Source of the DNA: Tenacibaculum adriaticum
GTDB lineage: Bacteria > Bacteroidota > Bacteroidia > Flavobacteriales > Flavobacteriaceae
Direction of reading: 5' to 3'
DNA: 64,000 nucleotides
Assembly: GCF_008124875.1 (NCBI RefSeq)
Contig: NZ_VNIA01000001.1
Location: forward strand, 636,721 to 700,720
Part shown: positions 52,678 through 59,571 of the stretch, one piece after another
Numbering within the stretch: position 1 is the first letter of the stretch
How the letters are laid out: each line of letters begins with the position of its first letter
The notes under the pieces: model-generated
What the model saw: the letters and a program-made list of their open reading frames with translations, nothing else
Told to the model about the DNA's origin: nothing
The model's database searches: none
Translations under genes and position numbers: made by a program

Positions 52678-53673
52678 ATGATGAAAAAGAGAAATATCAT
52701 TTATGCAGTTATAATAGTAGCTTTTTTTGTACTAGTAAGCTGTAATTCTAAAAAAGAAAAATATACTTCAAAAACGAAGGTTGATAAAACGGAAGAGAAA
52801 TTAGCAGAACATCTAGGTGAAAAACTTTTAAGAAGACAATGTTATGTCTGTCATAATCCGTCAGCTTCTCATAATTCGATAGTTGCTCCGCCAATGATAG
52901 CTATTAAAGCTCATTATATAAACAAAAATACTACTAAAGAAGAATTTACTAAAGCTTTTGTAGATTTTGTAACCAAACCAACAAATGAAAATGCGAAACT
53001 TCGTGGTGCGGTGAGAAGATTTGGTTTAATGCCAATTCAAAATTATAAAGAAGATGATTTAAAGTTGATTGCAGATTATCTTTTTGACTATCAAATTGAT
53101 GAACCAAAATGGTTTAAAGAGCATTGGCAAGAAATGCAAGGTAGATCTTACATAAATTCAGGAAAAACATCTGAAAAGAGCAGTTCGAAAACAAAAGCAG
53201 ATATTGGTTTAGAATATGCTTTAGCCACTAAAAAAGTATTAGGTAAAAACTTAATGGGTAAAATTCAAAAAGAAGGGACTCTTGAAGCCTTAAAATTTTG
53301 TAATGAAAAAGCGTATCACTTAACCGATAGTATGGCAACAAAATTCAATGCAACTATTAAGAGAGTTTCAGATAAACCGAGAAACCCAAAAAATAAAGCA
53401 AACAAAAAAGAAATTGAGATTATAAATCAATATAAAAATAGCGTAAGTGCAAATGAAAGTATAGAGCCAGTTGTAGAAGAAAGCAATGGTAAAACGCAGT
53501 TTTATTATCCAATAATAACAAATTCCATGTGTTTGCAATGCCACGGAAAATCCAATGATCAAATAAAACCGAGTGTTTTAAATGAGTTAGCCAACTTATA
53601 TCCTCAAGATAAAGCAAAAGGGTATAGTGAAAATCAAGTAAGAGGAATTTGGAGTATAACATTTAATAACTAA
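52678..53673 (+). CDS. Lipoprotein c-type cytochrome fused to a DUF3365 haem domain
   Basis: 331 residues (two ATG codons in a row at 52678 and 52681). Lipoprotein signal with Cys-22 (FVLVSCNS). Domain 1 (about 40-145) is a small cytochrome c with CYVCH (55-59) and a late Met (GLMPIQ). Domain 2 (about 175-331) is the DUF3365 (Tll0287-like) domain, with [11 protein letters not shown] and a second haem site CLQCH (285-289). DUF3365 domains are redox or gas sensors in some cyanobacteria and proteobacteria. Operon with thioredoxin (4 bp) and a methyltransferase (1 bp); the operator at 52597 suggests control by the Crp/Fnr-type regulator. Confidence 0.9.
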   Translation: MMKKRNIIYAVIIVAFFVLVSCNSKKEKYTSKTKVDKTEEKLAEHLGEKLLRRQCYVCHNPSASHNSIVAPPMIAIKAHYINKNTTKEEFTKAFVDFVTKPTNENAKLRGAVRRFGLMPIQNYKEDDLKLIADYLFDYQIDEPKWFKEHWQEMQGRSYINSGKTSEKSSSKTKADIGLEYALATKKVLGKNLMGKIQKEGTLEALKFCNEKAYHLTDSMATKFNATIKRVSDKPRNPKNKANKKEIEIINQYKNSVSANESIEPVVEESNGKTQFYYPIITNSMCLQCHGKSNDQIKPSVLNELANLYPQDKAKGYSENQVRGIWSITFNN

Positions 53674-53677
53674 GTAT

Positions 53678-53977
53678 ATGTCTTCGTTTACAGAAATTAT
53701 AAATCAAGAGAAACCCGTTTTAATAGATTTTTTTGCAGATTGGTGCGGACCTTGTAAAATGATGAGTCCCATACTTAAAGAAGCTAAACAAGAATTGGGA
53801 GATACTGCAAGTATTATTAAAATTAATATAGATAAAAATCCGAAATTAGCAACAAAATACGGAATTCGAGGTGTGCCTACTTTTATCCTTTTTCAAAAAG
53901 GAGAAATGCTTTGGCGACAATCAGGAATGTTGTATAAAAATGATTTAATTAACGTTATTAATCAACACAAAAATTAG
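53678..53977 (+). CDS. Thioredoxin
   Basis: 99-residue single-domain thioredoxin with DWCGPCK (Cys-23 and Cys-26), the cis-Pro in RGVPTFILF, and no signal peptide. It is a cytoplasmic thiol reductant. Being in a regulated operon with a cytochrome lipoprotein, 4 bp after it, suggests a stress role rather than the main housekeeping thioredoxin. Confidence 0.95.
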   Translation: MSSFTEIINQEKPVLIDFFADWCGPCKMMSPILKEAKQELGDTASIIKINIDKNPKLATKYGIRGVPTFILFQKGEMLWRQSGMLYKNDLINVINQHKN

Positions 53978-53978
53978 G

Positions 53979-54578
53979 ATGATTGATTTATCAGAAGAAT
54001 TTTGGAATAATAAATATCGAAATAATAAAACAGGTTGGGATTTAGGTGCTGTTTCAACACCTTTGAAAACGTATTTTGATCAACTTACAAATAAAGACCT
54101 TAAAATATTAATTCCCGGAGGTGGAAATTCGTATGAAGCAGAATATCTGTTTAAAAAAGGATTTACTAATGTTTTTGTTATTGATATTGCAGAAGAAGCG
54201 ATTGAAAATATAAAGAAGAGGCTTCCAAACTTTCCTGAAGAAAATTTAATTCACAATAATTTTTTCAACCTGAAAGAATCTTACGATTTAATTATTGAAC
54301 AAACATTTTTTTGTGCACTTAACCCTGATTTAAGAAGTGATTATACTAAAAAAATGAATGAATTATTGAATGAAAATGGGAAATTAGTTGGATTACTTTT
54401 TGATGCTGAATTAAATTTTGATCATCCACCATTTGGAGGAGGCAAAAAAGAATATGTAAAACTCTTTCAACCGTATTTTGATATTCAAAAGATGAGTGAT
54501 TGTTATAATTCTTCTAAAGGCAGGGAAGGAATGGAGTTGTTTATAAATGTATTAAAAAAACATTCAAAACTTTCCTGA
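53979..54578 (+). CDS. SAM-dependent methyltransferase (thiopurine methyltransferase-like)
   Basis: 199 residues. Class I methyltransferase pattern of the TPMT family: an N-terminal FWNNKYRNNKTGWDLG, motif I as ILIPGGGNSYEAEYL, motif II with VIDIAEEAI, and the EQTFFCALNP segment. TPMT-like bacterial enzymes methylate small thiol, selenium or tellurium compounds; the substrate here is not known. One base after the thioredoxin stop. Confidence 0.93.
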   Translation: MIDLSEEFWNNKYRNNKTGWDLGAVSTPLKTYFDQLTNKDLKILIPGGGNSYEAEYLFKKGFTNVFVIDIAEEAIENIKKRLPNFPEENLIHNNFFNLKESYDLIIEQTFFCALNPDLRSDYTKKMNELLNENGKLVGLLFDAELNFDHPPFGGGKKEYVKLFQPYFDIQKMSDCYNSSKGREGMELFINVLKKHSKLS

Positions 54579-54629
54579 TCTTAAGTATAGTTTTTTTCTA
54601 TTTTCATATCAACATTTGATATTACTTAT

Positions 54630-54643
54630 GTAACATCTGTTAC
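54630..54643. promoter_or_regulatory. Predicted Crp/Fnr-type operator 2
   Basis: Perfect palindrome GTAAC-ATCT-GTTAC. Centre 54636.5 is 29.5 bp before the first base of the -7 element TAATTTTA (54666-54673), exactly as at the other two sites. Precedes the peroxiredoxin gene. Confidence 0.75.
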
Positions 54644-54665
54644 AAAGGACTTTTTTAGTATAGAT

Positions 54666-54673
54666 TAATTTTA
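54666..54673 (+). promoter_or_regulatory. -7 element of the peroxiredoxin gene
   Basis: TAATTTTA, one mismatch to TAnnTTTG, at the fixed distance from operator 2. Confidence 0.5.
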
Positions 54674-54710
54674 CGATAAGTAAAAAAAATATAAATTTAA
54701 TCTATTTAAT

Positions 54711-55436
54711 ATGAATACAACAGAAACACTACAACAAGAACAAATGTTTTCAATGCCAAGAATTGGTGATAAAGCACCAGAATTTAAGGCAGTGACAACA
54801 CAAGGTGAAATTAATTATCCTTCAGATTATAAAGGAAAATGGTCAATATTATTTAGTCATCCAGCAGATTTTACTCCTGTTTGTACGTCTGAGTTTATGA
54901 CGTTTGCCCATTTAGAAGAAAAATTTGAAAAAGCAAATTGCAGTCTTATAGGTTTATCAATTGATGGTTTATACAGTCATATTGCTTGGTTAAGAACGAT
55001 TAAGGATAAAATTAAATTTAACGGAATGGAAAACATAGAAGTTAAGTTTCCTTTAATTGAAGATATTTCTATGGACGTTGCTAAAAAATATGGAATGATT
55101 CAACCAGGAGAAAGTAAAACACAGGCTGTTAGAGCTGTCTTTTTTGTTGACCCAGAAGAAACAGTTCGTGCCATAATTTATTATCCTTTAAGTTTAGGGC
55201 GTAATTTTGATGAGCTATACAGAGCTTTGATTGCAATGCAAACTTCAGATAAATTTAACGTTGCAACTCCAGCAGATTGGAATCCAGGAGAAGATGTTAT
55301 TGTTTCACCAGCAGGATCTTGTGGAGTAGCTGAAGAAAGAATGACTTCGACAGAAGATTTAGATTGCAAAGATTGGTTCTTCTGTACTAAAAAATTAGAT
55401 AAGGATTTAGTTTTAAACGAAATTCTTAAAAAATAA
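54711..55436 (+). CDS. Peroxiredoxin (1-Cys Prx6 type)
   Basis: 241 residues, the length of Prx6-like enzymes. Peroxidatic Cys-58 in ADFTPVCTSEF, then the family block AVFFVDPEETVRAIIYYPLSLGRN and the C-terminal arm with NPGEDVIVSPAG. The end carries extra cysteines: SCGVAEE, DLDCKDWFFC. These could act as resolving thiols or a metal site; they occur in related archaeal and bacterial enzymes. It removes peroxides. Single-gene unit with its own operator and terminator. Confidence 0.95.
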   Translation: MNTTETLQQEQMFSMPRIGDKAPEFKAVTTQGEINYPSDYKGKWSILFSHPADFTPVCTSEFMTFAHLEEKFEKANCSLIGLSIDGLYSHIAWLRTIKDKIKFNGMENIEVKFPLIEDISMDVAKKYGMIQPGESKTQAVRAVFFVDPEETVRAIIYYPLSLGRNFDELYRALIAMQTSDKFNVATPADWNPGEDVIVSPAGSCGVAEERMTSTEDLDCKDWFFCTKKLDKDLVLNEILKK

Positions 55437-55443
55437 TTTTTTT

Positions 55444-55480
55444 AAAAAAGAGACCACTTCCTTAGAAAACGGTCTCTTTT
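55444..55480 (+). terminator. Terminator after the peroxiredoxin gene
   Basis: Stem AAAAGAGACC / GGTCTCTTTT, 15-base loop, directly abutting operator 3. Confidence 0.75.
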
Positions 55481-55494
55481 GTAATAATAGTTAC
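55481..55494. promoter_or_regulatory. Predicted Crp/Fnr-type operator 3
   Basis: GTAAT-AATA-GTTAC, one half-site base differs from the perfect palindrome. Centre 55487.5 is 29.5 bp before the first base of a perfect -7 element TAAATTTG (55517-55524). Precedes the OsmC gene. Confidence 0.7.
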
Positions 55495-55516
55495 ATATAG
55501 TTTTTAATAAAGAATA

Positions 55517-55524
55517 TAAATTTG
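55517..55524 (+). promoter_or_regulatory. -7 element of the OsmC gene
   Basis: TAAATTTG, a perfect TAnnTTTG, 19 bp before the ATG. Confidence 0.6.
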
Positions 55525-55543
55525 ACTAATAAATAATAAAAAA

Positions 55544-55981
55544 ATGGCAGAAGAACATTTTTATCAGGTTAAAGTAAACTGGAAAGAGAATAGAAACGGA
55601 ATACTTTCTTCAGAAGTATTAGATGAGAAAATCACGATTGCAACACCACCCGAATTCCCAAAAGGAGAAGCCAATATTTGGTCTCCAGAGCATTATTTTG
55701 TAGCAGCAATTAATGGTTGTTTATTAACAACTTTTTTAGCAGTGGCAGAAAATTTTAAATTAGATTTTGTTGATTTTGAATCGGATGCAGAAGGAAAGCT
55801 AGAGGTAGTTGACAGAAAATATGTAATTAGCGAAGTGGTTTTGAAACCAGTGATAATTATTAAAAAAGAAGAAGATAGAGAATTAGCTCAAAAAGTGATT
55901 GAAAAATCAGAAAAGGCTTGTTTAATTTCCAATTCTGTGAAATCAAATATAAAAATGGAAGCAATTATTAAAGTTGTTTAA
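55544..55981 (+). CDS. OsmC family peroxiredoxin
   Basis: 145 residues. OsmC fold: N-terminal FYQVKVNWKENRNG, the active-site regions WSPEHYFVAAINGCLLTTFLAV (first Cys) and KACLISNSVKSNI (second Cys). OsmC/Ohr proteins reduce organic hydroperoxides with thiols. It is more OsmC- or YhfA-like than a true Ohr; substrate unknown. Own promoter with operator 3; a terminator separates it from cydA. Confidence 0.94.
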   Translation: MAEEHFYQVKVNWKENRNGILSSEVLDEKITIATPPEFPKGEANIWSPEHYFVAAINGCLLTTFLAVAENFKLDFVDFESDAEGKLEVVDRKYVISEVVLKPVIIIKKEEDRELAQKVIEKSEKACLISNSVKSNIKMEAIIKVV

Positions 55982-55991
55982 ATTATTTAAT

Positions 55992-56021
55992 AAAGGATGG
56001 CTTTTAATGCCATCCTTTTTT
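55992..56021 (+). terminator. Terminator after the OsmC gene
   Basis: Stem AAAGGATGGC / GCCATCCTTT with a 7-base loop and T-run. Confidence 0.8.
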
Positions 56022-56067
56022 GTTATTTTTAAAGAGTAATTAATTAACCATCCAAAATCCATTTTCA

Positions 56068-57399
56068 ATGGAAGACATGTTATTTTACGATCGTATGCAA
56101 TTTGCATTTACGATCACTTTTCATTATTTATTTCCACAACTTACTATGGGATTATCGTTAATGATCGTCTATTTTAAATGGAAATTTTTAAGAACTCATG
56201 TTGAAAAATATAACGATGCTGCAAAATTCTGGATGCGGATTTTTGCACTCAACTTTGCTATGGGGGTGGTCACAGGAATTCCGATGGAGTTTCAGTTCGG
56301 AACGAATTGGGCAAAGTTTTCAGAATTAACAGGAGGAATCATTGGGCAAACGTTAGCCATGGAAGGAATGTTTTCTTTCTTTTTAGAATCATCCTTTTTA
56401 GGATTATTTCTCTTTGGTGAAAAATTACTAGGGCATAAACTTCATTTTGTTACAGGGTTCTTGGTTTTTTTAGGTTCTTGGGCAAGTGGATTTTTAATCA
56501 TTGCTACACATTCGTGGATGCAACACCCTGTAGGTTATGAAATTTTAGAAAACGGAAAATTTGTGTTAAATAATTTCGGAGCTCTATTTTCTAATGTTTG
56601 GTTATGGCCATCGTATTTACATAACCAAGCTGCGTCTATTGTAACAAGCTCTTTTGTAGTTGCGGCCATTGGTGCATTTTATATATTGAATAATAAGCAT
56701 AATGAATTCGGAAAATTATTTGTGAAAACAGGTGTTGTTTTTGGATTGATATCAAGTCTTATTGTTGCTTTTCCAACAGGAGATATGGCTGCAAAAAATG
56801 TAGTGAAACATCAACCTGTAACCTTTGCAGCGATGGAAGGAATTTTTGAAACTGAAAAAGGAGGTTCAGAAATCGTATTGATCGGGCAACCAAATATGCT
56901 AGAAAAAAAGCTTGATAACAAAATTGCAGTTCCTAATATTTTAAGCTTTTTAACTTATCAAAGTTGGGATGCAGAAATTAAAGGACTAAATGAATTTGAT
57001 AAGAAAGATTATCCTACAAATGTTCCTGGTTTGTACTATGCATATCATATCATGGTTGGTCTAGGAACTATATTTATTGGTTTAATGTTTTTTGCAGTAG
57101 TACAACTTTTCAGAAAAAAACTATACACCACTAAATGGATTTTATGGTCGTTATTATTTATGTTACCATTTCCATATATTGCAAATACGACTGGTTGGTA
57201 TACTGCCGAATTAGGTAGGCAACCCTGGTTGGTTTATAATCTTTTGCGAACTGCAGATGGTGCTTCTCCAACAGTATCATCAGGGAACACATTATTTACG
57301 TTGTTAGGATTTATAGGGTTGTATTTGCTATTAGGAATGTTGTTTTTGATATTGGTTGGTAAAATAATTAACAAAGGCCCACAAACTATAAATGCATAA
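56068..57399 (+). CDS. cydA: Cytochrome bd ubiquinol oxidase subunit I
   Basis: 443 residues, nine membrane helices. Key residues: haem ligand His-19 in FTITFHYLFPQL, His in YLHNQAAS near residue 190, and the GRQPW motif in GWYTAELGRQPW. The extracytoplasmic Q-loop is short, so it belongs to the short-Q-loop (CIO-like) class. It oxidises quinol and reduces oxygen to water at low oxygen. cydB follows 2 bp later. The Crp/Fnr-type operator seen before the neighbouring genes is not found before cydA. Confidence 0.97.
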   Translation: MEDMLFYDRMQFAFTITFHYLFPQLTMGLSLMIVYFKWKFLRTHVEKYNDAAKFWMRIFALNFAMGVVTGIPMEFQFGTNWAKFSELTGGIIGQTLAMEGMFSFFLESSFLGLFLFGEKLLGHKLHFVTGFLVFLGSWASGFLIIATHSWMQHPVGYEILENGKFVLNNFGALFSNVWLWPSYLHNQAASIVTSSFVVAAIGAFYILNNKHNEFGKLFVKTGVVFGLISSLIVAFPTGDMAAKNVVKHQPVTFAAMEGIFETEKGGSEIVLIGQPNMLEKKLDNKIAVPNILSFLTYQSWDAEIKGLNEFDKKDYPTNVPGLYYAYHIMVGLGTIFIGLMFFAVVQLFRKKLYTTKWILWSLLFMLPFPYIANTTGWYTAELGRQPWLVYNLLRTADGASPTVSSGNTLFTLLGFIGLYLLLGMLFLILVGKIINKGPQTINA

Positions 57400-57401
57400 C
57401 T

Positions 57402-58478
57402 ATGGAATTATTTTGGTATATCGTTTTAATGACAATGTTGGCTGTTTATGTAATTTTAGATGGCTACGATTTTGGTGCAGGAATTATTCATTTGTTTTTT
57501 GCAAAATCTGAAAAAGATAAAAAAGCAATTACCAATGCAATTGGCCCGTTTTGGGATGCAAATGAGGTTTGGCTTATTGCTGCAGGAGGTGTTTTGTTTT
57601 TTGCTTTCCCAACGTTATATGCATCTTCTTTTAGTGGTTTTTATTTACCATTGATTATGATTTTATGGCTGCTTATTTTTAGAGCTACAGGATTAGAATT
57701 ACGTGGACAGATTCATAACAAAATGTGGGAAACAATTTGGGATAAAGCTTTTGGTGTTTCAAGTTTATTATTAGCGCTTTTCTTTGGAATTGCTCTTGGG
57801 AATGTAGTACGTGGAGTTAATTTAGGAATGGTAGAAAATGGTGTGTCAACACAAGAAGCCCATTATTTCTTCTTACCGTTATGGAATACGACTTTTAGTC
57901 CGCAAGCAGAACATCTCGGAATTATTGATTGGTTTACCATTTTATTAGGGTTAGTAGCAGTTGTAACATTAACTATTCATGGAGCTAATTGGATTATTTT
58001 TAAAACAAACTCAAGCTTAAACACAAAACTCAAAAAAATAATTTTTAACCTTAATTTTGTATTATTAGCATTGGTGATTATTTCGTTATTAGTTTGGCAT
58101 GTTATTGAACCCAAACCATTTCATAATTTTCTTAAAAATCCTTGGCTTTTTCTTTTTCCAATAATCACTTTTACAGGATTATTTGGTTTGTTCAAAGTAA
58201 AATCATTTAAAAAAGAAGGCTTAGGCTTTCTGTTTTCGTCACTGTTTTTATTTGGAGGATTAACTTCAACAGTAGCCTCAATTTTTCCAAAAGTATTACC
58301 ATCTACAAATGCTGTAAATCCTTCACTTACCTTATATAATGTTGCAGCTCATGAATATGGTTTATCAGTTGGTGTTTATTGGTTTGTAATTGCGGTAATT
58401 TTAGTAGCAGCGTATATGGTTATTCAATACAAAGTTTTTAAAGGAAAAATGGATAATGTAGGTTATGGAGAGCATTAA
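57402..58478 (+). CDS. cydB: Cytochrome bd ubiquinol oxidase subunit II
   Basis: 358 residues with eight or nine membrane helices. Start MELFWYIVLMTMLAVYVILDGYDFGAG (written in part) contains the conserved LDGYDFG motif, then IGPFWDANEVWLI, typical of CydB. Together with CydA it forms the bd oxidase. The last 4 bp overlap the convergent AraC gene. I find no cydX-like small frame after it. Confidence 0.97.
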   Translation: MELFWYIVLMTMLAVYVILDGYDFGAGIIHLFFAKSEKDKKAITNAIGPFWDANEVWLIAAGGVLFFAFPTLYASSFSGFYLPLIMILWLLIFRATGLELRGQIHNKMWETIWDKAFGVSSLLLALFFGIALGNVVRGVNLGMVENGVSTQEAHYFFLPLWNTTFSPQAEHLGIIDWFTILLGLVAVVTLTIHGANWIIFKTNSSLNTKLKKIIFNLNFVLLALVIISLLVWHVIEPKPFHNFLKNPWLFLFPIITFTGLFGLFKVKSFKKEGLGFLFSSLFLFGGLTSTVASIFPKVLPSTNAVNPSLTLYNVAAHEYGLSVGVYWFVIAVILVAAYMVIQYKVFKGKMDNVGYGEH

Positions 58479-59461
58479 TTTTTTATCATTTTACTAGGTA
58501 AGTAGCCATAAAGCTTCTTAAAAGCGACTGTGAAATGCTGAGAATGTTTATACCCAACTTTATAAGCTGCTTCAGAAACCGTATAATCACCGTCAATAAT
58601 TAATTTTTTTGCTTTTTCCATACGAAGTTTCGTAATAAATTTAAAAATAGTGATGGAAAAGACTATTTTAAAATCGTGCTTGAGCTTTGAGGTATTAATT
58701 CCCGCGATAATTGCTAGTTTTGGTATGGTTAAGGATTTTTCTAAATTAGACTTTATATAATGCTCTACTTTTAAAATATTATTGTAATCTTCTTTAGTCA
58801 ATTCTTCATTTCTATTTTCTAAATGACTTTCATTTGTTTTCTCCAATAAAAAAATTAAAAGTTCATTTATTTTTGCTTGTAAATATGCTCTTTTTAAATT
58901 TTCTGAGTATTCACAATTTATGATTTCTTCTATATGAACATTTAATTCATCAGTAATTGGCTGACTTTTTTTCCACATTAAAAAGTCGCGCTTTTCATGT
59001 ATACTATTACCAAATTTTTTCAAATCTTTTTTATAGTCATCACCAATAATTTTCTTTATATAATTTTCAGTAAAAAGAATCTCTAAGGTTTTTCTGTAAT
59101 TTGTTTTATAAGTTAATTCTCCATTAACTTCAGGGAGATAAAATAAATTATAATACCCTCCAGGAATATATACCTCTACTCCTGATTTATTAAAAGGTTT
59201 ATAATGACTTGATCCTTCAATTTCAAACTGTAATTTAAAAAAAGGGAAATCATGCGATACATTAATTTTATAATTTGAGGTTTTAATATTTCTATGTACT
59301 ATTCTAATTCCATTTAATTGGATTTCTCTTACAGTACCTATTTCACCAGAATTATTAAGTTTAATAGTATTTTCTTTAAATGAATCTACTTCAAAATCTT
59401 GGTTAAAATATTTAACCAAGATTTTGTCTTTAAATATTGAACTTTTTAAAACTGTCTTCAT
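58475..59461 (-). CDS. AraC family transcriptional regulator (PchR-like position)
   Basis: 328 residues. The N-terminal 220 residues are a variable sensing domain; the C-terminal about 100 carry two helix-turn-helix units, LEKSLTIPKLAIIAGINTSKL (in part) and the AraC signature YTVSEAAYKVGYKHSQHFTVAFKKLYG. It is divergent from the TonB receptor, like PchR-type regulators that respond to ferric siderophores. 110 bp separate the starts; the receptor promoter lies in this gap. It is convergent with cydB, overlapping by 4 bp. Confidence 0.93.
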   Translation of the reverse strand: MKTVLKSSIFKDKILVKYFNQDFEVDSFKENTIKLNNSGEIGTVREIQLNGIRIVHRNIKTSNYKINVSHDFPFFKLQFEIEGSSHYKPFNKSGVEVYIPGGYYNLFYLPEVNGELTYKTNYRKTLEILFTENYIKKIIGDDYKKDLKKFGNSIHEKRDFLMWKKSQPITDELNVHIEEIINCEYSENLKRAYLQAKINELLIFLLEKTNESHLENRNEELTKEDYNNILKVEHYIKSNLEKSLTIPKLAIIAGINTSKLKHDFKIVFSITIFKFITKLRMEKAKKLIIDGDYTVSEAAYKVGYKHSQHFTVAFKKLYGYLPSKMIKN

Positions 59462-59521
59462 TTCTTCTTTTCTCGTTATTTAAAATCCCTTTTACGTTAA
59501 TCGCTAAATCTGTCTATCATA

Positions 59522-59529
59522 TACATTTG
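59522..59529 (+). promoter_or_regulatory. -7 promoter element for the TonB receptor gene
   Basis: TACATTTG (TAnnTTTG), 43 bp before the ATG. Just downstream is a short inverted repeat AAATAA-ATA-TTATTT (59533-59547), perhaps a regulator site, though in such AT-rich DNA it may be chance. Confidence 0.6.
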
Positions 59530-59571
59530 CAAAAATAAATATTATTTATATCAAATCTAAATAAACATAAA

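Noticed and set aside
56030..56050. Possible fourth operator before cydA (GTAATTAATTAAC)
   Set aside because: The second half-site does not match GTTAC and no -7 element stands at 29.5 bp.
59533..59547. AAATAA-ATA-TTATTT as a Fur or AraC site before the TonB receptor
   Set aside because: It is a plain AT palindrome in AT-rich DNA; one copy without comparison is not enough to call a site.
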